Position numbers and translations under genes: made by a program. A DNA stretch of 64,000 nt from Corella eumyota (Eukaryota > Chordata > Ascidiacea > Phlebobranchia > Corellidae). Under the pieces are notes generated by a model, which saw nothing but the letters and a program-made list of their open reading frames with translations, did no database searches and was not told the DNA's origin. This document shows positions 1 through 11,100 of the stretch, piece after piece. Positions within the stretch are counted from its first letter, which is position 1. Every line of letters starts with the position of its first letter. The stretch is taken from positions 7,882,501 through 7,946,500 of the forward strand of contig OY720097.1 in NCBI GenBank assembly GCA_963082875.1, in the 5' to 3' direction.

Positions 1-762
1 TTGCAGTAAACTGATAATAGGTCAATGAACTGAATGAAGTCGCAATAAACGCTTAAATTAAAAGGCAATAAAATACAATAATAAGCTACTTTTAAAAACA
101 AAAACTAAGAACTTAGTTGTAAAAAAACCTTAAAAAGTATAACCCTTATAAAAATGATACATTGAAGTAAAGTACAGGTGCAAAAGTGTTCGGATTAATT
201 GAATAACTTATCTAAATTAAAATTTTTTAATAAAATTATTTATTGAAAATCAAACGTAACTTAATATTTAAACTATACAATGCAATTATTACACGTTATA
301 AGGCGATTTGTTTTTTATATTTTCATTCGGAAAAGGGTGTAAATGTTACGTCAAAACCCCAAAACGGCATTGAGATGTCTAAACTTAAAACCTTTTGCCA
401 TGTAATTCGAATTTAGCATCAATACGACAATAGTAAAATTTTCTCCTTTTGTCATTTTACCAAATTTGCTAACGATGACATGTGAAATAAGTCGAAGGTC
501 GTTCTATTTATTTCTTATTTGTGGAAAAAAATAGCTATTTTGCTTAAAAATAAGTATGTATAAACAATCTTATTTTTTCATTACTTTTTTCTGTTTGTAT
601 CATGCAAAAAGGGTTTATATATTTAACCAGTAAATAAATTTACGTTTCTTATTGCAACGGTATTGAATTTGAACCACTTAATAACTTAAATGTTACAAGG
701 GGGAAAGAAAAAAGTAAACACACTATATTTGCGTACGATAAAAGAGGGGACGCTGAATTTGA

Positions 763-925
763 GGGAATGGAAAATGAAGGAACGAAAAATAAAGGAACCG
801 GAAAATGAAGGAACGAAAAATGAAGGAACCGGAAAATGAAGGAACGGAAAATGAAGGAGCCGGAAAATGAAGGAACGGAAAATAAAGGAACCGGAAAATG
901 AAGGAACGGAAATTGAAGGAAAGTG
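763..925. repeat. Minisatellite, GGAACGGAAAATGAA-like units
   Basis: About ten imperfect units of roughly 15-16 bases lie head to tail, alternating GGAACGGAAAATGAA-type with GGAACCGGAAAATGAA-type versions, so a ~31-base higher-order unit is visible. Variants differ by single bases (ATGAA versus ATAAA, AACC versus AGCC). The purine strand is purely G and A rich. The array runs directly into the left arm of the foldback element that follows, whose own sequence contains a related GAAGGAAAG motif. Confidence 0.85.
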
Positions 926-1196
926 AAAAAAGGAGAAGCGTAATCTTAAAAAAATAAAACGCAGAAATTCCGTTGACTGTTTATTTGTATTTAAAGCAAT
1001 ATTATTTTAGAAATAAACGGGCATTTTATAGAAGACGGTTAGGGTATGCTGGGGTAATAAAAATTAACTCATTATTGCTCATCAGTTCTTGAATAAATGA
1101 AAGTAATCCTAAATAAACAGTCAATGGTATTTCCGCGTTTTAGTATTTAAGATTCCACCCTCTCCTTTTTTGCTTTCCTTCATTTTCATTTGTAGA
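905..1196. repeat. Foldback (long inverted-repeat) element, MITE-like
   Basis: Left arm at about 905-992 and right arm at about 1110-1196 are imperfect reverse complements over roughly 80 bases. Shared landmarks in order are GAAGGAAAG, AAAAAAGGAGA, AATCTTAAA, AAAACGC, GAAAT and TTGACTGTTTATTT. About 120 bases lie between the arms. No coding potential is seen inside. The structure fits a non-autonomous foldback or MITE-type insertion. No target-site duplication could be fixed because the left arm merges with the minisatellite. Confidence 0.75.
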
Positions 1197-2076
1197 AAAA
1201 CAGTACAACAAAACGTCTACAGAATTACACATACCGACTTTTTCCTATGTGCCACAATAAAAATAGAATTTATCCTGTAGTTCACGTCCGTACAATTTAT
1301 GTGTAATTTCTACGCCTTCATTTTGATAATTTAATTTTTGTGCTAACTAAGCTTGCTGGTTGTACTTTTACGAATGTGTAGCACTGCTTTTTACCACAAC
1401 TTTTTTTGTGTGAATATATAATTTTAAACGTTTAAAACCAATGATAGAAATTTGCGTGAGTTTTTTTTTACTGTGGTGTTGGGTATTCTAAACCTTAAAT
1501 AATAGTTTTTAACCTTATTGCTTTAAAAAATTTCACTAAAATTAAGAAATCATTAACTTTAAACTTAAGCCTTGTGACGTAATTTTCTTTTTTCGTTTCA
1601 TTTTTTCTCTCAGTCACTAAACCGTGGAATGTAAGGTTATATAGGCCTTTTTTTAATATCTTTTTATTTCTTGTGAAAACGTAAAATAGCTATTCGCTTG
1701 TATATGTATTATAAACTTTTATTAAGTTTTGTATATAATAAACTATTTATTAACTACAGGATACATTTTTTGTAAGACAACAAGTTCTTAAAACTTTTTT
1801 ATTTTAAAGCCTTAACACTAAAAGATATCGTGTACGTTATTTATGGTTATGAATTTAAATAATATAATATTTGAACATGAAGAAGAAGGGTTAAACTCGC
1901 TTTGTTTGCAACGCGACTTGTAAAACGATACGAAATCTCTCAAAAAGGGAAACTTAAGTATTGTAGTTATAAAACCCAAGTCAGCAAAAGTTTAACAAGG
2001 ACCTATATTAAAGTACGTTGCAGGCACGATAATTTTTTTACAGAAAAGCAAGTATAGTTTTTTAACCACAGCAATA

Positions 2077-3127
2077 ATGTGCAGTAAAAATGGCAAAACT
2101 GAGCTGTGTCGAAACTTTAAGGCCTACTTTATTACTGGAACGGGGGCATCAATCGAGCATGTTAATTTACTAAAATCGAGACAAAGAATGATTATTCAAA
2201 CCGCTTTATTTGGAGATCATTATAATGACAAAAGACTTGAGATAATTGGAAATTGGACTATTGATCCCCGAGACAAGAACGAAGAGTTGGTAAAACAACT
2301 TACTGAAATTGTAAAAACATCAACTTGTCCTTGTGGAAAAATTGGATTGGTTCTTATTGGTCACAGTCATGGTGCAAAAATTATAGCCAACGCGTATATT
2401 CAAGTTCAAAATGACTATAGCGGGACACCATACCTATGGGAAGCAATTTATGATAGATCAGCGTTATTTACGCTAGGAGCTGTCTCTTATGTCGACAGCA
2501 CCATGGCACAGGCAAGTGTTTAGGGCTTCAACATGTAAATACTGTTTAAAGTAATATTACATTGCCTCCTTTAAAAAATTAAAATTTAATTTTTTTTACT
2601 TGGATTAATGAATTAATAAAAAAATTAATTTATATTTTTAGACCACACTTAACATAGTGTTCAGTAACGACGGACCTTCGAAAGTTTGTGGAATTATGAA
2701 AATCGGAAATCAAAAAGAAGGATGGGTAATGAAAGTCGGTCCTTACAAAAACAAAGTGTGTCAGTGTTGTGAATCAGATGAATCTGACCGAGATGAACTT
2801 GTCTCAGATCCTGTAAAAGAGGCAAAAAGTTTGGGCCGTTTTAAACAAACAGGGGAATTGTCGTTGTTTTCCCTTCAAATGTCTGCAAACGTTTCGGAAA
2901 AAGCGCTGTACTGTTCAAGAGAGTTCAGTAATCAATCAATAGATCACATTTTTTCCTCGTAAAAGTCTGGACAAGAAGCCCAGGCAAAAATCCGTGAATT
3001 CGCGGGTTCAACTGACCCAGCACATTTTTTGGATCACTATTTAAAGTGTAGAAACTGGAGGGCGCGAATCCGTGAAATGCTGAAAACGAATCACGACAAA
3101 GCCACCTGCGCTTGTAAGTCCAACTAA
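2077..3127 (+). pseudogene. GHSHG hydrolase-like gene, copy A, with an in-frame stop
   Basis: Two exons, 2077-2511 and 2642-3127. The first encodes a ~145-residue domain starting MCSKNGKTELCRNFKAYF, with a GLVLIGHSHGAKII segment that looks like the nucleophile elbow (G-x-S-x-G) of an alpha/beta hydrolase. The second is Cys-rich at its start (KVCQCCES) and ends CRNWRARIREML...CACKSN. A TAA interrupts exon 2 at about 2960, after which the same frame stays open and matches copy B to its end. The donor of exon 1 is GC rather than GT (CACAG then gcaagt), whereas copy B has GT at the same place. I do not recognise the family; enzymatic function is inferred from one motif only. It could be a pseudogene, or functional by readthrough or a shorter product. 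Confidence 0.6.
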
Positions 3128-4368
3128 TACATTTAAAAATGTCACAAAAATATTCCTCTTTAAATAATGTTAGCTGTTTTTTTTCGTTACTAAAATTGAC
3201 AATTGCAATGCCAAATACTTTCTATAAAAATACAGGAAGTAATATTCAAAATTATGTTGCAACAAATTTGCAGCAAAACACAGCTTTCGTGTGCCCATTT
3301 AGAATTCAACAGATTTTTTTATTACTTTTATAAATTTGCTATTGTATTAATGTAAATAAAATAAAAATGTTTTAACATGTGAATTTACAAGTTGTTTTGG
3401 TAAAATACGACTTAACAATGTTATTATGTTGGCTATTTGAAAAAAAGGTTAATATATAATAGGCTTATAAGATGTTTTAATTCAATTTTATTATATTATT
3501 TTGATATTAATTGGAAACAAATTATTTTACATTGCTTTAAGTAATCCCTTTTATTATTTCTAAGTTCAAGGTCAAATAATTAACAGTTTTTTAAAAAAAA
3601 AAGAAATTTTAGCACTTAAGTTTGGTTCCCTATATAACATGTATTAGAATCCAAGTTCCTGTTTTTGCTAGTTCCTTTTTTGTTTTGTAGCGTGATTCGG
3701 GTGTTTTATATGTGTTTTCTAAACTGTTTTGCTAGTTTCTTTTCAAGTGTTGTAACGTTATGCCAGTGATTTTTAAAGGTTTTCATTTGTTCATTGAAGT
3801 TTAAAACCATAACAAATATAGCGGTAATCATATAACAAAACAATATACCATACATGCACGTTGTTAAGAAGTAATTTGTAACGTTAAACCTTTAACAGCG
3901 CTGGACCGACGTTAATTTAAACAACTTAGAATCCATCATAGCAAACCACCAAAAGTTTGGTCATATATTCTTATAAATGAATTTCTTACAATACTTAAAA
4001 CCATGATGTATGTATAGAATTTTGAAATAAATATAAATCTGATGAACTTTACTCGAACGTTTTTAAATTGCAACTTAAAATTTCTTTCGTTTACTTACAA
4101 TTTTTGTTCCATAAATTCAATTAAATACAATCCAGTACATAAAATATTTGATACTGCTGATTTTCTATTTACAATAAAATAATAACAAATTCTGCAAAGT
4201 ATAAAATAATATTCAGTATGTACTTAGCAATTTAATTTAAAAACATAAAACACTTAAATTGGTTTAATATAAATCCTTTTAGAAGTGTTTTTTCGTTCCA
4301 ATTTAAATGTTAATAAATATATACAAAGGGTAATTGTTAAAAAAAAAACAATACAAGTTCTTGTCACG
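3128..4368. other. Spacer between the inverted gene copies
   Basis: Non-coding, AT-rich, shared 3' flank of the tail-to-tail pair. Includes AATAAA-type signals near 3355 for copy A. The motif AAGTTCCTGTTTTT occurs at about 3652 and a near copy recurs twice at about 5531-5570, upstream of copy B. No gene seen. Confidence 0.55.
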
Positions 4369-5380
4369 TCATTTGTATGTTCCATTATTTTGGTTTGGCT
4401 GACATAAGCATGTTGCCCGGTATTGAACTGTATCTAGCATTCTTCGAACGTTAGCCCTCCAGTTTCGACACTTTAAATAGTGATCAAGTAAATGTGCCGG
4501 ATGGTTTGATGCAGATAAATCACGGAGGCCGTCTTGAGCTCTATTTATGGAGCTTGTTGATATGAACAAGAAAGGAAGTGCATTTTTAACCGACTCCAAA
4601 GATGAGTTTACTGAACTCTCTGAAGTATTTGAAGAGCTTCTAACACTTAATGCAGAACAAGAAGCAACCTTTTCCAGCCAACTTAGGCACCTAGCTTCTT
4701 CTACCGGATATTCTTCATCGACGACGGGTTGACCCGATTCGCAACATTGACAGACTCTGTTTTCAAAGGGGCCTATCCTCATTACAGGGCCTTCCATTTG
4801 GTTTCCAAACTCCAGAATACCACCAACGCGTGCATAATCATCGTTTTCAAACACAATGTTTAGGGTGATCTAGACAAAATTTATTTTATCTTAGTATTTT
4901 TTATATTATACATTCTCAGAATTTACCTAGAACTTAGCATTACAAACTAAAGAACTTACCTGTGCCAGCGAATTATTAAGGTAAGAGACACCGCCCAATG
5001 AGAATAAGGCTGATCGATCATGGATAAAGGTATGGTGTTGTACTTAACTCCCTATGTAAGTCACTATATGCATCATAAATAACCTTCGCACCATGACTGT
5101 GGCCAATAAAAACTAAACCAATTTTTCCACAGGGGCACGGGGATGTTTTAACGACTCTTTTAATTCTTTTTACTAACTCTTCATTTTTGCGCCAAGGCCA
5201 ATCCGTCCAGTTTCCCATAATCTTAAGCCTGTCCGGATCGTAAAAATCTCCAAATAGAGCGGTTTGGATAATTATTCTATTATGAGACTCCAAGTAACGA
5301 ACGTAATCAGTTGATGCTCCTATTCCAGTAACAAAGTATGCTTGAAAGTTTCGGCATAGCTTGGTTTTAGAGTCACACAT
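4369..5380 (-). pseudogene. GHSHG hydrolase-like gene, copy B, with a frame break in exon 1
   Basis: Reverse-strand paralogue of copy A with the same two-exon structure: exon 1 at 5380-4960, exon 2 at 4869-4369. It starts MCDSKTKLCRNFQAYFVTG and keeps the IGLVFIGHSHGAKVI elbow, the VCQCCES motif and the HLLDHYLKCRNWRA tail. Exon 2 is open to its stop, unlike copy A. In exon 1 the frame used up to TTPYLYP ends in a stop at about 5018; the segment homologous to copy A (DRSALFSLGGVSYL...LAQ) continues in a different frame to a normal GT donor. Either the gene is decaying, or the local sequence has an error. Function unknown beyond the possible hydrolase motif. Confidence 0.6.
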
Positions 5381-6051
5381 TCTAGTTACACAAATGTTTT
5401 TAAGTACAAACTGTCAACTTTTCTACAAACTGGTAATGTCAATTGACTTACAATTAAAAAAAATAGTTTAGCTTGCAGACAAATTATATTTTGCTTTCTG
5501 ATATATATCGTAAAAGGAATTTTTTCATTTTAAGTTCCTGTTTCGCTAACATTTTAAGTTCCTGTTTTTTGTTTCGTTGTCACGCGTTGCCAAAGTTTTT
5601 ATGTGATTTCTTTTAATTTTTTTTCCAATTCAAAACCGCGGTGGAGATAAGAAAAACCTACCAAAAAATAACATATGTGTGTTTTGGGGCGTGACTAGAG
5701 TTTACTACAAATGTTGGCTAGACACAGCGCGACAGCATGAAGACAGCATTGTATTCTGAATACACATTTACATTTTAAAATGTTTTAAAACACTTGCAAA
5801 TAAATATTTGTGCAGCGAAGTAGTCATTTTATTTTTCCACAAAAGAAAGATATCTAAAAAAGTAGAAGACGACATTTAAAACTACCTCCTGTTTTATCAC
5901 GGTTGGGTGACCAGGTTACGCAAATGATAAAAAAAGGGAAAAATGGGGCGTCATCACAGATCAAAAAAAATGAAAATGAAAAGGCGTGACGCAAATACGC
6001 GACACACACACACACACTAACAAACAAGTATTAGTCAAACACATACGTTAC

Positions 6052-6059
6052 TGACGTCA
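6052..6059. promoter_or_regulatory. CRE-type palindrome TGACGTCA
   Basis: A perfect eight-base cAMP-response element consensus, flanked by ACGTTAC on the left and CAGTCACCATGGCGAC on the right, in an otherwise AT-rich stretch. It lies about 670 bases upstream of the copy B start codon. Whether it is used is unknown. Confidence 0.35.
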
Positions 6060-7892
6060 CAGTCACCATGGCGACGAAAAAAAAGAACATGAACTTGTAT
6101 AGTGAAAAATCGCACACACAAAAGTTAGAGGAAAAAAATAGTACAAGAATAAGTATTTTTGTTTCTTTTCACAAAATCGCAACATGTTCTATTTTAAAAA
6201 GGTTACAGTTTTAACTTGTGATGGTTAACTTCTACCAGCGAAGCAGCAATCGGTTTAAAATAGGCTGGTAAAATTGCACGACTAAATAATTTTTTTTTTT
6301 TAAATGAATCACAACAATAATTTGCAACATTGGCAGTAAAATTTCAAGAAATCCAAAAAAAATTTGAAGAACATTTGATTAAGGGTTGAAAATACAAACA
6401 GTCTTAAAAAGTCGGTTTAGTTGCATTACTGAGAGGGCTGGGCTTAAGTTGAGGCAACGACTGGGCGAAAATTGACAAGGCACATTATTAAAGTAAAATA
6501 ACACACCTCATTTAAAAACAGACAACGTTTTATTGAATAGCATCGTAAAAATCAATGCCACCGGTTGCATAACTTTTAAAATGGGTGTAATTTCTTACGA
6601 TTTTTTCCCCGCTATATATTATTAAACAAGTGCAAAATCATTTTAAAACCATAAAAGTCAAAAAACTTTTTAGATAAACAGCCATAAGGCTTCTGTAAGC
6701 ACCAATAGTAAAACAAAATGTATCAAATAAGAATAGAAGCAGTCATAAAAGAGAGATAAACAAAAAAAAAGAAAGAAGGGAGAAAATTTGGGTGAAAAAA
6801 GACAATTGTTATTTTTATTTTTAAGTTTTTTAGATAAAATTGCTTGGCTAAAATTAAAACAATTGGAAACTTTGCAAAATCGCAAGCATACCAAGAATAT
6901 TATTTACTCACAGTGCATCAGGCCAAATTAAGAGTCTCTAACCTGCAGTTAAAAACAATTCTGAAATAATTTGAAAACGGTATTGAGCTTTTTTGGATAC
7001 ATAAAATAAGTATACTTTATTATTAAGTATCAAGATTATTTTAACTTTAACGATTTTTTTTGTTAATTTTAAAGGTATGCTGATTGTTTAAACTTACTTT
7101 TTATCAACACGTACACCTTAATTTTAAAAAAGTGATAAAAGTAAAATTAATTGTATCTTTAAAAAATACGAGTGCAAAAAGAAACAAAAAAATACAATTG
7201 AACTACAAATTTTCCATCTGTAATTTAATGTGGGTGGAAAACTGTAAAAAAAATTTCAAACTATTTAGTTAAGTTCATTGATTTTCGTCACCGAATGGTG
7301 ACTGCGATTTAGGAACAGATGCACACATAAAAAAATTAAAAAAAACAAAAGAAAAATAGGTTTAAAAAGAAAGTCACCAAAAATTAGACTTTCTCTAAAA
7401 AAGATTAAGTTGGAGTAAATGCCCAAATTTCAAAATCCAAAAATTTCTCAAATTTTTGAGATTTTTTTCGTGGAACAATAAATTTAGAAAATTTTAACAT
7501 CAGTTTTGGCAGCCAAGCAAATTACAGTTTAAAAAAATTACTTTTAATTTTGTTTAAAGCCTTAAATCAAGTTTTATAGAGAATTTAAAAAAATGATGGT
7601 TCTTATATTTTAAGAACATAAAATCTTTTATTGAAAAATTTTTATAAGACTTCATTTGTAATTTATTGTATAATAACAATAAGTGCAAACAATCACCCTT
7701 GAATAAAACTTTTATCGATAAAATTATTCAACGATTAAGTCGTCCGAAATTTCAAAAAAAAATAAGAAAAAATTTAAAAAATTCATTTACATGGGACCCC
7801 TAATTAGAAAAATTATCAAAAATGCAGATTCTAATAAAAGATAAACCTATTAGTTCATAACATGATCGAAGTTGGAAAATGAGAAGAAAGGG

Positions 7893-7905
7893 GTTGCCTG
7901 GTAAC
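7893..7905. promoter_or_regulatory. RFX X-box-like motif
   Basis: GTTGCC-T-GGTAAC matches the X-box consensus GTNRCC-N(0-3)-RGYAAC exactly, with a near-palindromic form. X-boxes bind RFX factors and typically lie in promoters of ciliary genes. Here the nearest gene is CNOT6, whose 3' end is at 8147, so the site is not in an obvious ciliary promoter. Confidence 0.35.
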
Positions 7906-8146
7906 ACCCATTGCAACATCGTGGAAAAAAACCAACTGACATTATTTATAAAAACATTTAAAAATTGGAAAAAAATCCAAAGGCAAATATCACGAGCAGA
8001 TTTCAAAAAGCTGGATTGTAAAAAGATTCGTAAAAAATGTGATGAAACGCCGAAAATGCCAAAAAGAATGATTTGCAAAAGAAGATGAACTCTTTCTGCC
8101 GCCTCTTTAAAAAAACACCCAAATTTTTTACCTGGGGCCAGGGAAA

Positions 8147-11100
8147 CTACCTTCTCCCATTCATATTCATGCCACCCATCATCCCCATACCCATGTGGTT
8201 CCCCCCACCATTTGGAATATTTATGGGACTGTGGGTGAGGGAATTTGTGGAACCAGGGCGGTTTCCACCCATGGTTGCCGGAGGAAAGCGTCCTTGTGAT
8301 AAAATCCCGTTGGAGTTGGCGCTGGACCCACCACCCCCAGTTGTAGTAGGGTAATGAGGCTGGTTAAACAATAAGCTGTATGGTTGAGGGTGGTTACCAT
8401 TATTACCAAAAGGGCTACCATTCTGCATCATATTCTGGCCTCCGTTGTTGTTATTACCCTGGTGTTGTTGGTGACCTTGGGGTAAAAGTTGGAACTCGGT
8501 GACAACGGATATATGATCAGAGGGTATATGGGGGTGAGGGCAACCCACAATGTTGTTTTCTTTAAACCAATTGCTGTCGATGCCGCCTAAAACCCCCAGG
8601 CATTTAAGTTGGGTGCGTGAATAGAAGATGTAGTCGATAATACCCTGGATTTAAAAGGTTTTAAAATTGAAAGCATTTGTTTAAACAAAAACATTTTTAA
8701 AATCCCGAAATAAAAAAACTTGGTATTTATTTTTTATTTTAAGTTAAAATCTTGTTAATGGTAATTATTGGAACACTTACTTTGAACTCATAAGTGTTGT
8801 TGGAATATTGAAGTAGGTGAAAGTTGGAATCATCATAGCAAGAGTTAAGTCTGAATGGATGTGTTACTGATTTTGGATCAAGCTAAAAAAATATATATAA
8901 AATAAAAAAATTGTTTTTTTTTAACAAATTTTTATCTCAGTTTAAAACCTAACAAATAATAAAAAATGAGTTTATGTGTAAATAATATTTGTAAACATTT
9001 CCATAAAAAAATTCCAACTCCATTTTTAATAAAATACAAAGAAGTAATAAAATACAATTTTTGAATTCCATTTAATCTACCAACAAAGAATATAATGTTT
9101 AAAAATATTTACTTACATCAACATTCATAGGAACAGTTCCATTTGCTTTAAGTCCGTGCCCAAAAGTGCTCAAACACTTGCTGTATTTAATCTCCTTAAA
9201 GTCCTGGTGAGTTGCTGACACTTTTCCGTTTCTTAAAAACTCGACCACACCTGAATTTAATTTAGAAATTGTATTAAGGGTAATTTAGGAAAAAATAGGG
9301 CCTAAATGCCTTTTTTACCGAACTATAAATTTTGTTTTAGGCTTGTGTTTGTTTTGCGAAAAAAAGGGGTTTTAAGAAGAAGACTGTTTTAAACAATCAA
9401 TGTATTTTGTTGTGAATTAAATAAATATTTACATAAAACATTTCAGATTTATTTGCTAAATATTCAAGTAATCCGTCACCGGCTGTCAATCATTAATTAA
9501 TCGTAACAAAAACTTTGTAACCAACAATTAAGCCCAAAATGTTAAAGTAATTTAAAATCTAAAATCCATTGGGTAAAGAAAAACATTATCTAATTATACA
9601 TAGCATAACATGATTTTGTTAATACATAACGAAAAAATGCATGTTTTTAAAGAAAGGAAGTCTTTGTACAAATAAATAACTTAAACAAAGTCAAAAAACC
9701 ACCATGGGTAGAACTAAATAGTTAATGTATACAAATTACCTGAATCAGGCAGGGAGTTAAAGTCACCACACAAGACCAACGGCATTTTATGGCACTCTGC
9801 TGGCATGGCTGATGTCCTGCCACCTGGCCGAAAACTTTGGGTGGCCTCGTCACAAATTCTCTTCAACTCATGGCACAACATCACAGTCTGGATCAATTTC
9901 ACGTCGCTAAATAAATTAAATAATTTTTGAAACAAAGTAATTTTGATAAAAACACAAACTGTGTTTTTTTTTAAACAAATTTAAAAATGCTATCACGGCA
10001 AAATAAATTATTTTTTTAAACTTTTTGGTCAAGTTTGCCATAAATTTTTTTTATTTTGCAATCGTTAAAATAATAGGAGTAAAAAAATTAAACATATGTG
10101 TGTCTAAACAAATAAGGACTAAGGGTTGGTAAAAAAAGCATTATTAAAAAAATCCATATTCTAAATGTAAATATTGATATTGAAAATTTAGGTTATAAAA
10201 ACATATGCCTATGTTTTAAACAAAACCTTTTGTTTTGAACAGAAATTTTTTTTGGTTATGCTTTTTTACTTTGTTTTTGTATTTGGTGTTTTGATTGTGA
10301 ATTAAAATATAAACAAATTTATCCAAAACAAACTGATGGCCTTTATGAATAGGATTTTAGTAGCATTGGATAGTTTAAAAATTTTGCAAACTATAAACGA
10401 CAAAAAATAAGGCTTCCTGTGATTGTGCAAATAATTATAGATATAAGGCTAAAAAAAGGCATTAATTTGCTGCAAACAAAAACAGCTTATGCAATAAATG
10501 CACAATTTTTTCACTCGTAAAAACAAAATAAAAATTGTATAAAATCAAAACCATACAACAAACAAACAAAAAATTTAAGTTTAAAAAAGGGGGGAAATAT
10601 ATTTTTATTTTTTATATAATTTAATTTACCTAAATTCAGGGTCCCAATGCATATGGGCATTCGCTGCAAGTACATGTTGTTTAGGGCAGTCCCCTGCGCT
10701 TCTAAAACCTAAAATAGGTGTGAAAATTAATACTATTATTCACTGAAACTATCATTTATAAAAGATATATTAAGAAAATGTTGTAGCCTTTTAAAAAATT
10801 TTAAAGATAATTACATTAATTTAATTCTAGTATAATGGGTACAATTTCACATGCAATAAGTTAACTTATAAATTGAAATATTATTATTATTTGTATAATA
10901 TATTTTAAAATAAAATTTGTCACGACATCAGTACCAATACAATTTCTTTATTAAAATAAAAAACAGTAAAAAATTAGTTTTTAGGTTTTTTTCTGAAACA
11001 AATAATCTATGGCATTTAGGCAACAAAATCTAAAAATTCTTATAATGACCTACCCGCATTGTCATAAAGGCCGTCGTTTGTTTCCAGCAGTGCAGCAATC

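Larger units (their letters stand above)
1..2076. other. Left intergenic region, no gene recognised
   Basis: AT-rich DNA with no open frame that resembles a protein. It contains the minisatellite at about 763-925 and the foldback repeat at about 905-1196, listed separately. The last ~100 bases before 2077 are presumably the promoter and leader of the hydrolase-like copy A, but I see no clear TATA box or other core element. Confidence 0.6.
5381..8146. other. Intergenic region upstream of copy B and downstream of CNOT6
   Basis: No convincing gene. It holds a short CA repeat at about 6001-6016, a palindromic CRE-type TGACGTCA at 6052-6059, long A/T runs, and an RFX X-box-like site at 7893-7905. 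The part next to 8147 should include the 3' UTR of CNOT6. Several open frames up to ~90 codons here are A/T-driven and show no protein-like composition. Confidence 0.55.

Noticed and set aside
7879-8354. Open frames on the plus strand over the CNOT6 last exon and its 3' flank
   Set aside because: The plus-strand Pro-rich frame is the shadow of the CNOT6 tail; the Lys-rich frame has no similarity and no splice support.
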